Assembly (NCBI GenBank): GCA_004151065.3
Contig: NWUY0303953678.1
Location: forward strand, 1-20,677
Reading direction: 5' to 3'
DNA length: 20,677 nt
Source: Larix sibirica
Lineage: Eukaryota; Streptophyta; Pinopsida; Pinales; Pinaceae
Positions 1-10,140 of this stretch are shown here, piece by piece. Position 1 is the stretch's first letter. The number at the start of each line of letters is the position of its first letter. Under the pieces are notes generated by a model that searched no databases, was not told where the DNA came from, and saw nothing but the letters and a program-made list of their open reading frames with translations. A program made the position numbers and the translations under genes.

Positions 1-1315
1 CTACCCAAAGCTAGGTGCTAGGTAGCTAGAAATGATCTTAGCATTAAATTCTGGAGTTTGTGGTGGCTTGAGCTTAGTTTGGCAGAGAGGTTTGAGGTTC
101 AGAGGCTCTCGCTGTCCAACATAAATTAAAGCAAGTAAGCAGAGTAATAGCAAAGGTCTAAGTGCAGTACCAAGTAAGTATTCTTTCAGCCAGTATTGAA
201 CGCCCGCCCGTCTAACAATGCTCTATCTTCTCCACGTGAAGCCCTTATTACATGCGGATCCAATGCTGTAAGTCTAAGTGAGAGAGGCAATTGTCTCTTC
301 TCATTTCAATAAGTGGGTAAATATAACAAGTGATTACGGGCACTAACAGTTCAGGCAAGTAGGGATCTCCTAGCAATGGTGTCTTGTTGGGGACTTGGTT
401 GTATTTTTATATAATATATATTTTATATCCAAATATGGATTATGAAACGAAGGGGATTTTGGAGGTCGATATCGGGTCTCCAGTATCAAGATCTCAATAA
501 GCAGGTAGGTCTCACTATCGCATGCAAATGAAGTCTGAAAGAACATACTAGTGCTCTATAGGTGCTTGCTTAGTGAGTCTCCGAAGGTTGCTTCAGGGAT
601 CTCCAAAATTGCTCCAAAAAGAGAGAATGGCCGCAACAAATTGATGGGGAAAGAGGAGATCAGGTTAAATAGCTAGGTGTTAGAGCTAACTAGTATGTGT
701 ATGATGGGACTAATAATTAGAATAGTGCAAGGGCTGCTGATAGGGGAACTAATAATATCTGAAATAAAGTTTATTCATACAAGTCCCGTCGTCTCATTCT
801 CGGACCAGCCTGTGCAGTAACAATAATAAGCAAGTCATATGATTTATTCACAATTGATAACTGCCCGCAATTGCTGCTTTTCTCTCATCAAGTAACGTCA
901 ACGAATAACATCATGGGGGCTGGAACTGAATGCGGGAACGCGAGAATGCATATTTAATGGGTAATGCGGGCTGGGAAATATACACCTTTACTGGATGGTT
1001 AAGTGCTTGGTGGAACGCCCTTATCAGCAGATAGCTCAGTTGTAAACGCTATTCTAACAAGTACCAGCATTCATTGAGTACCATCCATTCACTTTATTTA
1101 TGGCAATAAGCTGCCTTAAGAGACTAGCCCTAATATTAAGACGCTGTATGGACCAGCAAATTCTAGCACACTTTAGACTCTTTTGCGTCCATGCATGCAC
1201 TTTTGACTGCCGGTACTAGCTGGGCTATTAGCCTTAATAAGCTCCATGCACTATGGATAGAAACGTTCTGAGATAAGTATTAGATGGTAAAATAGTTTCT
1301 CCTTACTCTCAGCAA
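1..1315. other. Unassigned intergenic DNA, no gene seen
   Basis: No ORF of useful length and no RNA gene is visible. The stretch has short AT-rich runs (about 400-430) and many short recurring words such as AAGTAAG and GCAAGTA. A phrase resembling a tRNA D-arm (TAGCTCAGTTG near 1032) is not followed by an anticodon stem or a GTTCGA T-loop. A phrase GGGTCTCCAGT followed by AAGATCTC and AGCAGGTAGGTC (474-515) recurs in expanded form near 1802-1912. Confidence 0.6.
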
Positions 1316-1541
1316 TTGCTCACTACAAGTGTTCCTCCTTCGTGTCTCTGTGCCCCTTTAATGAGTATGGGCCTCCAGATCTTACTTCCAGTGGGTGTGT
1401 GCTGCTTCCATCATTGGCAATGGGGAATCAGTACCTCACCTCCATCCTGGGGATCAACACTTGTAATTGAAACCTGGCATCAAGTGACTCACAATCTGTC
1501 ATCAAGTGCTCAACACCTGAATCGACTGCATTGACTCCCGG

Positions 1542-2000
1542 GTGGCATGTCCTCTCGCCAGTTTATTGGCTAGCGTAAATTGGCACCTACTTGCAATCCG
1601 GGGTACTTACTCTGTTTCAACAAGTGGTAAATGTTTAGTTTTTTCAATGTGCTCAATCCCAGAGATCCAAGAGTCGATGCCACTAGTCGATCCAGGAGTG
1701 TTTGTCGAGGTAAGATATCGTCAATGTAGGGAGTTGAATCAGGTATTTATACTGCTAGGCGAGACGTTGCACGTCCCTAGTTCTTGGTGGTCATTTTTAT
1801 CTGGGTCTCCAGTTTTAGGAGGTATATCTAATTTCTCAGGAGGTCTAGAAAGACGGGCCGGTATTATTTTGAGGTTTGCAAGATCTCTCTCAGCAGGCAG
1901 GTCGAAGGTTTGTTGGTTGAGTTTGTTTTATGGAATAATAAAACAGAATGCTTCTCGTCCTTTAAAAAACCCACAGGCAGTTAGTTCAAGAAACCAATGA
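1542..2000 (+). other. Unidentified 152-codon open reading frame, possibly chance
   Basis: An ATG-initiated frame of 152 codons is open here, one of the longest in the window. The predicted protein has no motif I recognise, no signal peptide, no clear membrane segment and no repeat. It mixes hydrophobic stretches (FVEVRYRQC, VFILLGE) with a basic C-terminal third. In plant mitochondria, unassigned ORFs of 100-200 codons are common in intergenic DNA and are usually not conserved. Nothing upstream marks it as expressed. I list it because of its length; the null explanation is chance openness. Confidence 0.15.
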
Positions 2001-2432
2001 AAACAATTTAAGGGGGGGACAGGTAGTCATAAGTTATTTTGAGTTTTATTTATAGCTTAACAAGTTAGGCCCAGGCACCAAGTTAGCTTGAAACATATAA
2101 TAGACCTTCTGATAACTGGGAAATTTGCTTAATGAAAGGTGGCATCTTGTCGGCAGGCTTGAAGTAGTCCATAGGGTGGCGGTACTAACAAAGCAGGACT
2201 AATATAGTCTCTTAAAGCTTTCACGGGGTGGCTTTGTTTAAAGAATGGAAACTACTACAAGCGGCTTTTCCTTATGCTTGTTTCTTCCTTGTCAGGACAA
2301 GTAAGGAACTCCCCATGTTCGGTAACTAATCCAGTTGTTGGGCCCACTGAATAAGCTAGTACAGTCCAATAGGCTAGAACTCTAAGATAAGTAACTCCAT
2401 TAACTAATTGCTAAGATTGCGGAGTTAATATT
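2001..2432. other. Unassigned intergenic DNA
   Basis: I see no gene, RNA structure or strong repeat in this stretch. It begins with a short G-run (about 2011-2017) and has mixed base composition. Confidence 0.5.
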
Positions 2433-2864
2433 ATGGAGACTCATCGTTGTTCCACTTGCCTGTCTTATGCTGCTTGGGTGGGAGTAAACACTTGCAGATA
2501 TAATAGCTGTGGGCGGAACTCCCTATACGACTTGCTTCAGGCACGAATATTCATTAGTGGTAGCAGCAATACTATGATACCTTCTCTTGTAGGGCCAGGA
2601 TGGAACCTGACCAGCCAGATACAAGAATTTCTACAGCCAGCCAGGATATGCCTACTTGTAAGGACAGCATTGCTAGGTAGGAAGATGCCTATTTGCTTTT
2701 CCTATTTGTGTCACACCTCCCACTTTTATATAGATCCAGCTCAATTACATGAACTTAGAGCATTCACACAGGTTTGCTTGCTTGGGCGGAACATTGCTAT
2801 TTCAATTTCTATAGCCTACTTTAGATTTCTTTCTGTTGGGAAGCAATCTATTGATGGACAGTGA
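2433..2864 (+). other. Unidentified 143-codon open reading frame, possibly chance
   Basis: An ATG-initiated frame of 143 codons encodes a Cys-, Leu- and Ile-rich polypeptide with no recognised domain. Cysteines are scattered (for example CSTC near residues 6-9) but do not form a repeated spacing that would argue for a zinc-binding fold. The underlying DNA contains dispersed CCAGCCAG words (2612, 2634), so part of the frame is built from the window's micro-repeats. I consider it probably non-functional. Confidence 0.13.
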
Positions 2865-5247
2865 TCAATCAATAGAGGGCATATATAAATCTCTCAGTCA
2901 GGCAGTCAGGTTGCAAGGTTGAGGAGGGAGAATCAATTGGGTATATATATATATTATTATTATATTAGCCCTAGTGGGAGCCTTTTATTTAGAGTGATAG
3001 AGATTGAAGTAGAAGGAAAGCCAAGTGATGCTTACTTACCAAAGCCGCGCTGCTCGCTCTGGACGCACCCCTCCCAACTATTATAATATTATATTAGTGG
3101 CTGCTAGCTGGCTCCGCTACTTTCGCGATATGACTTAAACAGTTTCGATTCCTTCATGGGGCAGACATACCTGTTTTAACCCACCTCCCAAACCTTCCTT
3201 ATTGTTTTGCCTTATCCGATATTAATGCCATTTGAACACGCCTCACACTATTGATTAGGAATGATGACTTCGCTAGTCTTGCTAGCTTGGATTGCTGCTT
3301 GCTCGCTGATCGATGAACCAAGGGCCTTGCTTTATATCGCTTGCTGTGCTCCCTATAAGCTGGCTTTATCTTCCTTATGTCGTCGCTTCTCGTCCCTTCC
3401 TTAATTCCCTCTTTTTTCTGTCTGTATAGTCTAAGTAAAGCATAAAATAATTATTTTCACGTTTCCCTTGACCCTGACCCTATACCCTCCTCTACCTCGA
3501 CCTTGTCACCTCACGAAGAAACATCCCGCTTATCGGGGAATGCAAGGTTTAATATTGAAAAGTGAAACTGCATATATTCTTTTCACAAATAAAGACACGC
3601 TCTGTGTGAATTAACAGGGGTTTAACTAACAAATTAAGCGGGACCCACCCCACAGGCCACCCTTACAGACTCTGAATTTACCATCCTTCTCATGCTCGTG
3701 ACCAGAGCAATTATATATAATATGTTATATATGACGTGTCTACGTGCGAGGCATCCTACTCCATCCCTCCCGGTAGTTATAGTTGGATCTACCAGGACCA
3801 GCCAGAGTCAATAAGCTCCACTTATTTGATTACACCTTGATTCGACCAGCCAGCTCGATTCCTACTTCCAGCTTACTTTATAACGAATTCCATTATTATG
3901 AGCTCCAGGCCATGGTAAGGTCGCAACAGGCAGGCCATTATTGAACGTTAGCGGTACTCAACATGCAAGCGTTAGTTATTAGTCCAAATATGGGCAAGCG
4001 GTAGCAATCAATATCATGCGAGTATTCCCTTCTTAAATACATAACTTTAATCACAAATTTTTTTACTATTAATATATTTGTTAATAATATCCAAATGAAC
4101 CAAGCACTACTGAATACGTGCACGCACGCGCCGGTTGACACAGGGAGGGGACTAATCACAGGGGCTAGTCAATGGGCCTAATCAATGAGTCTACTACAGG
4201 GGTCTAAAACATGAAACAACAGCGGCGCACTCTCTCTTTCTATTTTGAAATGAATGGAGACTTTGGCTGCTAGTAACTTACTTACATTACTATTGACTGC
4301 CGTTAGCCGGGCCAACAGTAGTTGATCCCAGGTGTGTCGATGCATTCGATCTCAGGTTTCGCTGCCGCTCTCGATGCTGCTACTCAAAAACAATGCTGAA
4401 CCTTGGGTCTTACCCTCCTTGTATTGGCTGCCCACGAAAGTAACGTGGGGCCATAATCTGGATTTGAATGGGAATACAATTTTTTTTTACACCCATTCAT
4501 TATATATATATAAATTATACGACACCATTGCCAGAGGAAAGGAACAATAACGCTCCAGACCCGCCAGCACACAGAATGCAATAACAACGAGACACAGGTG
4601 CGACGATACACACACAGAATAGGTGCTATTTACGCTTACTATATTAGACTATCGGCTATAGGCTATGATCAATCGGCTATGATCGGCTGGCAAGGACCAC
4701 CCACTCCTATGGCCGCCCCTTCATTATTTTAATTACCAGTTACTCTATCTATCCCTCCTCTAAATTCTCAGTTCACAGCCTATCAATCAATGGACCCTCT
4801 GTCAACGATGGCTACTGACTGGCACTAACTTACAAGCGTGAATGCCACTATTGGATCTGCTTTAAATAACCAAAATGAAAGCGGTTACTCCCTGAAAAGC
4901 ATTAAAAAGAGTACCCTACCTCCCCGACAAGCGTTGTTAATGGCAAAACGTATCTCGTTTCCTTGTCTCTATTCTGCCTGCTTTCTTCCCGATTGATTCA
5001 CTGCCTTTGCTCCGATTCGGAGATGCGGCGTTGCTGCAATTTTAGAGGTGCAGAGCAATCAATGTGGGAAAGCGGTCTTTGAAGGGAGGAAAGTAAGCCC
5101 CAAGGGGAATAGAGAAGAGTCCTTGGAAACCTGCATACAACCCAGAGCTGTAAAGTTTATATGAATATAATATCACCCGGTGGGTTAGGATCAACCCAAT
5201 TGCCAGATTCATTTGCACGCCCCAAAGCAATAAAGATCCTAAGTTAC
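2865..5247. other. Unassigned intergenic DNA with AT-rich patches and short repeats
   Basis: No gene is recognisable over about 2.4 kb. It holds a TA/ATT microsatellite-like run (about 2943-2967), repeated GGACCAGCC or GACCAGCCAG words (about 3798 and 3843), a perfect AT hairpin at 3713-3732, a short CGGCTAT/GGCTATGATC repeat cluster (about 4651-4690), and another TA run near 4500. Open frames are all under 80 codons and lie opposite each other on the two strands, as expected by chance. Confidence 0.55.
3713..3732. repeat. Perfect AT inverted repeat (8-bp stem, 4-nt loop)
   Basis: ATATATAA at 3713-3720 and TTATATAT at 3725-3732 are perfect reverse complements around a TATG loop. This is seen directly. 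The stem is purely A/T, so it would be weak in RNA, and no T-run or gene end gives it a terminator role. Confidence 0.6.
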
Positions 5248-5330
5248 TTATTGGGTGGGGGGGCATATTATGGCCTGACCACTCGGTCCCGATGGCCCGG
5301 GGAAGCAGCAGCTTACTAAGCGCGTCTCCC

Positions 5331-5345
5331 CACGTGTGACACGTG
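5331..5345. repeat. Doubled CACGTG palindrome
   Basis: Two copies of the self-complementary hexamer CACGTG are separated by TGA, so the whole is nearly an inverted repeat (ACACGTG on the right). In plant nuclear promoters CACGTG is the G-box core, but no promoter or gene is visible nearby, so I assign no regulatory role. Confidence 0.5.
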
Positions 5346-5534
5346 TTAGCTGTGGGAAGTATGGTTCCGAAAGCGACTTCCAGTTCAGGCTCAACCCCCC
5401 CCTTTGGGCATGACTAATGGAATATCCCGAACTATTTGACGAAGAAGACCCCACCGTGGTATCACCAATAAGACCACCCCAACCGTAGTGGGCCATAATA
5501 GTGGAACAGAGATAGATAGGTTGATCATTGGTCT

Positions 5535-5790
5535 GATGCTTCAACTGCTCTTGGGGATGCCGGGTTGACTGCTCATGGTACTGCTTATGGTGGAAATGCT
5601 ATGAAAAATGCTACAGCAAATCTCCTAGGAATAAAGATAGGAGGCTGTTGGTGAAACAACTGGTGCTTAGTTTATTGCTTCTGGGACTGCCGGAACTACT
5701 GGTGATGCTTATTATAATGATCTTGGAAATGGTCCGTTCTCAGACTCCTCTCGTTATAGACCGTTATCTCTCTCCCCAATCGCTAATAGC
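5535..5790 (+). pseudogene. Degenerate Gly/Ala/Thr-rich coding-like stretch
   Basis: The plus strand has a run of codons dominated by GCT, ACT, GGT and GAT. One frame reads DASTALGDAGLTAHGTAYGG from about 5537 and stays open to a TGA at about 5652. Shifting one base gives ETTGA, a stop, then FIASGTAGTTGDAYYNDLGN and an Ser/Pro-rich tail up to about 5785. The change of frame with continued composition suggests an interrupted coding sequence rather than random DNA. I do not recognise the family. A simple triplet-biased low-complexity tract is the main alternative. Similar composition recurs at 14580-15260. Confidence 0.25.
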
Positions 5791-5830
5791 ACAAAGTAAG
5801 CAATCGCTTTTCATCCCATTCTCCTATTGA

Positions 5831-7590
5831 TCACTCCTACCATGCCTACCTTCGGTACCTTGCCCTCCCTTTCCAATTGGCAGGAGCAGGAAAGGTATAA
5901 CCTTTTGTATCTCGGTGGAATATCGACGAATGCGGTTCGACCCAGAGTAGCTGGGCCACCCTTGCACTAATAAATTTACCACTTAAAGGCCTATAATGGG
6001 AAATAACTCCTGGATATGCCACCTTTAACTAGCTAATTTACCACAAGGTGATCCCTTTATTCCCCTACATATATCCCTCCTCTATAAATGTTCATTCCTT
6101 CTGTTACGTTCTGTTAGCTATGACTGACCACGTTCATTGCATCTTTTCTCGATGCATAATAATATATAGGTAAAGTTCACAGTTATAGGTGGATTTCGCT
6201 AAGCTAAGCGAAAAGGGGTCTTTCTGTTCTTGCGCCGGCGAATTGAGGGGAATATACTTTCTATTTTACACTCTAACTTAGAACCAACCCTGAGTGATCT
6301 ATAAGGGTTATGTTTTAACTTACTATTTTATTCCTTCCCTCAAAGCTAACTCACACTATCTTATTCTCTCAAGACTAACTCAAGTATAACCCTTTTCATT
6401 TGAACCCGGTAAGTGAAAACGAAAAACTACACACACAAATTATGGTCCTATTGCCCCTTCCCTATAGTGGAAGGTCTCGGCATAACCTGCCACAATTGAA
6501 TCAACGATAAGTTTCCCTATTCTTTCCTCGGAGAACAATGAGAGCAGCAGGGCGCTGCATCGGTATGGGCGCTTTGCTCCGCCCAGAAAGGAAAGCAAGG
6601 GTCGAAGGAAGAAGCTTAATAGAGGAGAGGTATTTGGTATAAATAAATAGAATTGAAAAATGCACCTGCCCTTATGAACCTTTATAAAGGGGGGACTAGT
6701 TGAAATGAAAAGAATGGAGAGAAAGGCTAGTACTACCACTTAGCACGGCAGGCCAAGAGCACTTACACTATAGGACTAAGGCAAGTAGGATAAACCATTC
6801 TTACACAGTAAGCTTAAGACAACTATTAACCTAGCGGAGACCTTACCGGAATAAGGCTAGCTAAGGTAAGTTAAGGCGGAGCACTATGGAAACAACAACC
6901 TTCAGGAATGTTAATTAGATAAAGGCACTAAGAAAAAGAATTTCTCACTCTCCCACTAGCACTCCTCCCCGTTGAAATAAAGAGAATTTATAACCCGACA
7001 TACGGTGGAAAGGTAAAAAGAACCAGGCTTTCTTTCAGTGAAATGAAAGAATGAATTAGTTAAGTTCCTGTTAATTACATTAAAAAGGGCAGATCGAAGT
7101 CTGCTTTATTAACGCGGTACAACGGACAGACAACAGCCTTAGTTTGGGGTGGGCCCGGACACTGATTGATTGATTCAATTGAGGAATTCGTTTGAGGTGA
7201 GGCGGGACAACGGACGGACGACTCACAGCACAGTGTAACCTGCCCAGTACACGTAACCCAGGAAAGAACATATTCCCTTTATAGTTAAGAATGAAATTCT
7301 ATTTCTCTTAATGCCTTATTTTATCTTTATTTACCCATTATTTAGCTGAACTCTCTATGGCCTTAGGGCATGGGAAAAATAATACTAAGGCTATGGAACA
7401 GGCTTTCACTCTATATGAACTGACACTACATATCATTTCTATATAACTATAAATAGAGCCAATTTATTAGGGTGTGGAACTTTACTTTACTCCTCTCACT
7501 CTCTCTTCTTCTTTACCAAAAAGGCCTCATATATAGGTAGAGAACCACAGTTCTACTAACGTTCAGCTATTCTGACGTGCAGTTTATTGA
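5831..7590. other. Unassigned intergenic DNA
   Basis: I see no gene. Visible details are a TTTCGCT/AGCGAAA hairpin at 6194-6213, a weaker GCAGA/TCTGC hairpin at 7089-7104, and purine-rich tracts around 6580-6730. Frames up to 99 codons (minus strand, 6440-6739) are Leu/Ser/Phe-rich products of those purine tracts and match nothing I know. Decayed downstream reverse-transcriptase sequence may reach leftwards to about 7520, but I cannot support it firmly. Confidence 0.5.
6194..6213. repeat. Small inverted repeat (7-bp stem, 6-nt loop)
   Basis: TTTCGCT (6194-6200) pairs with AGCGAAA (6207-6213) around the loop AAGCTA. It is followed by AAGGGG and then TCTTTCTG. No coding sequence ends just upstream, so a terminator or RNA 3'-end role is only conceivable. 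Confidence 0.5.
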
Positions 7591-8075
7591 TCATGCTAAA
7601 TAGTAGAGGAGAACAGTTTCACTATAGTTTCGTTATCATGACGTGCAGTTCTGGCTTCCAACTCGCAGTGTGCTTCATCCACTTGTGCCACTTCCGGAGC
7701 GTTGAGTCTATCCATGTGCTGCAACTTGGCGAGTTGTTTGCTATCCCGCATCTGGTGCCAACAAGAAATTCTGGGTATAAGGTATTTATTTCTTGTAGTG
7801 ACCTTATTCTGCTGTCTAAAATAAATACACAATCCCAGTGTTACATCTGTATTTTTATACAAAGAGTATAGATGCTCCCCAAGGATAAACACTTGTAAAT
7901 ATACCCCTTTTTTTTTCCTAATTATTCCAGTTGCATTTGTATCTCTTTTAATTACGGTGTGCTAATTATGTATGGAGTTCTAGAGACGGGGGCAGCTCCT
8001 GGTACCAAGTAAATAGATAAATCAATCTCTTTTTAGGTGGTAATCTTAGGACTTATTTAAATACACCTGCATACT
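7590..8075 (-). pseudogene. Reverse transcriptase N-terminal relic, truncated before the active site
   Basis: Several frames read in order: FPILHKYAGVF (about 8050-8085), then IDLSIYLVPGAAPVSRTPYI followed by ISTP and a stop (about 7940-8030), SVYPWGASILFV (about 7860-7895), TLGLCIYFRQQNKVTTRNKY followed by LIPRI (about 7765-7835), and a poorly preserved tail that includes ARTARHDNETIVKLFSS. These are the ordered conserved phrases of the Ty3/gypsy RT fingers region (P-x-S-x-x-P-Y-R-x-S, W-A-S-P-x-x-F-V, L-C-x-D-Y-R-x-L-N). Homology fades near 7590, before the YxDD catalytic motif. Multiple stops and frame changes make it non-functional. Confidence 0.85.
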
Positions 8076-8099
8076 TGTGCAAGATTGGAAAGTTTGCAA

Positions 8100-8479
8100 T
8101 TTTTGGACCTTATATAAATAGGCCTTGGAATGCCCTTCACAGTCACCGGATTTCCTTCTTCATTAAGACAAGTGAGAGTCTTATTACGGGAATCTCAAAG
8201 AAAATGAGGTGCATCCAACCAATCCATCCCAATAAGAACATCATATGAGCCAAGTGATATGATGTTGAAATATGCAAAATGATTGAGTCCATTCATAACT
8301 AATGAACAACCCTTTACTAACTCATTGATCTTCCTTATAGTCCCAGTAGCTAACAGAATGAACCATGAGAAATCATGCTTACTTCTCTTTAGATGAAATA
8401 TTTCAACCATATTGAGAGGAATATAACTATGAATGGCTCCTAAATCAATTAAAATGGCAATAGGTTGGTTGGCAATCAT
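8100..8479 (-). pseudogene. Retropepsin-like aspartic protease relic
   Basis: The 94-codon piece at 8195-8479 has ILIDLGAIHSYI near its start, corresponding to the catalytic I-D-S/T-G-A-S-H signature with the hydroxyl residue replaced by Leu (D-L-G-A, about 8435-8446). Near the end, GSYDVLIGMDWLDA is the hallmark C-terminal phrase of plant Ty3/gypsy proteases. After a stop at 8195, homology resumes as NKTLTCLNEEGNPVTVKGIP (about 8118-8180), the protease-RT linker. In intact elements this enzyme cleaves the gag-pol polyprotein. Loss of the catalytic-motif residue and the stop make it inactive. Confidence 0.85.
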
Positions 8480-8518
8480 ACCTTCTACCTCAATAATGTT
8501 GGACTGATGATATGCCTA

Positions 8519-8707
8519 TCAGTTGTCCAATGCTGCATAAATTATTGGAATGATCCTTCCAATATCCTCCACTATGGATGCTTCTTGGATGTTGTGCATA
8601 TTTCTCATTATGTCACCCCTATGAGGGAAATCTCTATATACATGATCTCCTTCACATCCCCAACACCTGACTGACTGCCTTGTCCACTTCCCCAAAGATT
8701 CGGCCAT
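8519..8707 (-). pseudogene. Gag zinc-knuckle relic, last cysteine lost
   Basis: A 62-codon open piece contains CWGCEGDHVYRDF (codons at about 8624-8665). This fits the nucleocapsid CCHC pattern C-x2-C-x4-H-x4-C, with the final cysteine replaced by phenylalanine (a TGC/TGT to TTC/TTT type change). It sits between the gag domain and the protease, as in intact Ty3/gypsy elements, where this knuckle binds the genomic RNA. The start ATG is only the first in the open stretch and is not a real initiation site. Confidence 0.75.
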
Positions 8708-8719
8708 TTTGGATCCACC

Positions 8720-9710
8720 CTGAGTTGATTGATCTTGTTGATATGTATTAGGATTTCTTCTGAAAAAAAGGAGGTTTGAAGCCCCTCTGCCTTTTATCTT
8801 GCTGGTATTTCTTCTTATCCTTCAAAGATTGAGAAAAATATGCTCTACCTTTGTTCTGATCATATAAATATTGAGCCTTCCTTATTTTTTATCCCAGATT
8901 CATAGGTTCATCAAATATTTTATCAATGTAAAAGGAAGGTAAACCACTCATAAACCTTTGTATCTTTACCTTTTCATCTCTGATGTACTTAAAATACCTC
9001 AATAAATATATAAACTTTTCTCATACTCCTCCATGGTCATGTTTCTCAGTTTGAGTGAAAATAACTCCTGCATTTTATTGTCATAATAATGCTCGGACAA
9101 AGATTTATGCTAGAAGTATTTCTTAAACTGGTTCCATTAGATTTTTCTTTCACTGTTCCTCCTCACTTCCATCAGCTGGTTCCACCACATTGAATTTTTT
9201 CCATTTATATTATAGACGGAAATTTCGGCTTCCATTTTAGATGAGTAGTCATACAATTGAAAATACTTCCTCATTCCCAATAGCCATGCTTCAGCATCTT
9301 CTCCCTTATTGTTCTCACCATCAAAAGTAGGTGGCTTTCTCTTTCTAAGCTCCCCTTTTAGCTTTTCTTGTACATGTCTTCCTTTATTATGTCTGATTAG
9401 ATACACTTCAGGACTACTCCTTGATTCTTCAGATGTATATGATTTCCTGGCTGAATGAGGGGGTGAGTGGTTATAGTTATGCATTCTGGTGGCACTTTTA
9501 GAGTGTTTGGTTTTTCCATGATAATATATATATGAATATTTTCATCGTCTTCCTCATACTATGAATCTGATCACTTCTTCATGTGCCTCTGCAATTGTTT
9601 CAAAATCTACATACACTAATTGATCATTTCTCTGATTCTGCCTTTCTTGTGCTTTTTACATTCTATCATTATCTGCTTTGCAACCTTCTTACACTTGCCA
9701 TTATCCTATC
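8720..9710 (-). pseudogene. Ty3/gypsy gag relic
   Basis: Gag is the structural protein that packages retrotransposon RNA into cytoplasmic particles. The longest intact piece is 9137-9484 (115 codons), with KPPTFDG at residues 50-56 and EDAEAWLLGMRKYF from residue 63, a signature of plant Ty3/gypsy gag (the Retrotrans_gag family). Upstream, another frame reads QLVYVDFETIAEAHEEVI at about 9560-9630. Downstream, after frameshifts, come LKLRNMTMEEYEK (about 9020-9058), RYFKYIRDEKVKIQRFMSG (about 8943-9000), and LPSFYIDKIFDEPMNLG followed by a stop (about 8888-8940). These match the usual order and spacing. At least three frameshifts or stops rule out function. Confidence 0.85.
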
Positions 9711-9711
9711 C

Positions 9712-10140
9712 ACGGTCTAGCCCCGTTAACCCATTCCCGTCTGCAGTTTGAATGATTTTTTTTTCAACTTCCCATGCATAACCCCCGGTTGTTGAAGGGC
9801 CGTAACCTCACCTTAGGGTTGTTGGTCACATGAGTAGCTTTCCCCCGGATCGAGATTGAACTAAACCAGTGGAGCCCAACTCTCCATCGGGGAGGCTGGA
9901 CGGTTCCCTGGAGTTAACTACCATGGAGTTATTACTCTTTCTCCGGGGGTGTAAAGGCGGAAATTCTATAGAGGCACGGAGTGATCCGGAAATGATTCAT
10001 TCATTCACATCGATCGGATTATTTGGCACATCCGCGGCACATCCGGAGAATGCGTTAATGGGTTTCGTTCAGAGCTTCTGAATGGGGATTTATGAACGAT
10101 AAAGTGCTTTCCTGATCCAACATAAGGTGGGGAGATTTTA
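9712..10140. other. CpG-rich segment abutting the retroelement, possible old organellar sequence
   Basis: From 9712 the base composition changes sharply: about twenty CpGs fall in the next 370 bp, after only five in the preceding 1,520 bp. A 70-codon frame at 9869-10081 (plus strand) shows no recognised motif. The ordered, GC-balanced text resembles conserved plant mitochondrial intron or gene-flank sequence more than the surrounding repeats do, but I cannot name an intron or gene. I see no group II domain V (GAGCCG...GTTC type) within it. Identification by homology is the deciding step. Confidence 0.35.

Larger units (their letters stand above)
7590..9710 (-). mobile_element. Decayed Ty3/gypsy LTR-retrotransposon fragment (gag, protease, start of RT)
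   Basis: Read on the minus strand from about 9710 down to 7590, the domains appear in canonical Ty3/gypsy order: a retrotransposon gag domain, a zinc knuckle, a retropepsin-like protease, then the start of reverse transcriptase. Each is recognised from conserved phrases spread over several frames, and stops and frameshifts break all of them. I see no LTR, primer-binding site, integrase, RNase H or RT active-site YxDD motif, so this is an internal fragment and not mobile. CpG is almost absent from 8189 to 9711, as expected of a formerly methylated nuclear repeat. The likely history is nuclear-to-organelle transfer, if the contig is mitochondrial as I infer; if the contig is nuclear, it is simply an old resident. 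Confidence 0.9.

Noticed and set aside
1026-1085. tRNA-like D-arm phrase TAGCTCAGTTG
   Set aside because: No matching acceptor stem, anticodon arm or T-loop (GTTCGA-type) follows at the required spacing.
5331-5345. Doubled G-box as a promoter element
   Set aside because: No gene or TATA-type context nearby, and the probable organellar location makes a nuclear transcription-factor site meaningless.
7520-7589. RT active-site region (YxDD) at the left end of the element
   Set aside because: A phrase reading VVLYLYM is only vaguely similar to the expected V-V-x-F-L-D-D-I-L-I-Y; alignment needs gaps and the Asp pair is absent.
7587-7892. Paired opposite-strand ORFs of 94 and 98 codons as independent genes
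   Set aside because: The minus frame is explained by RT homology and the plus frame is its shadow.
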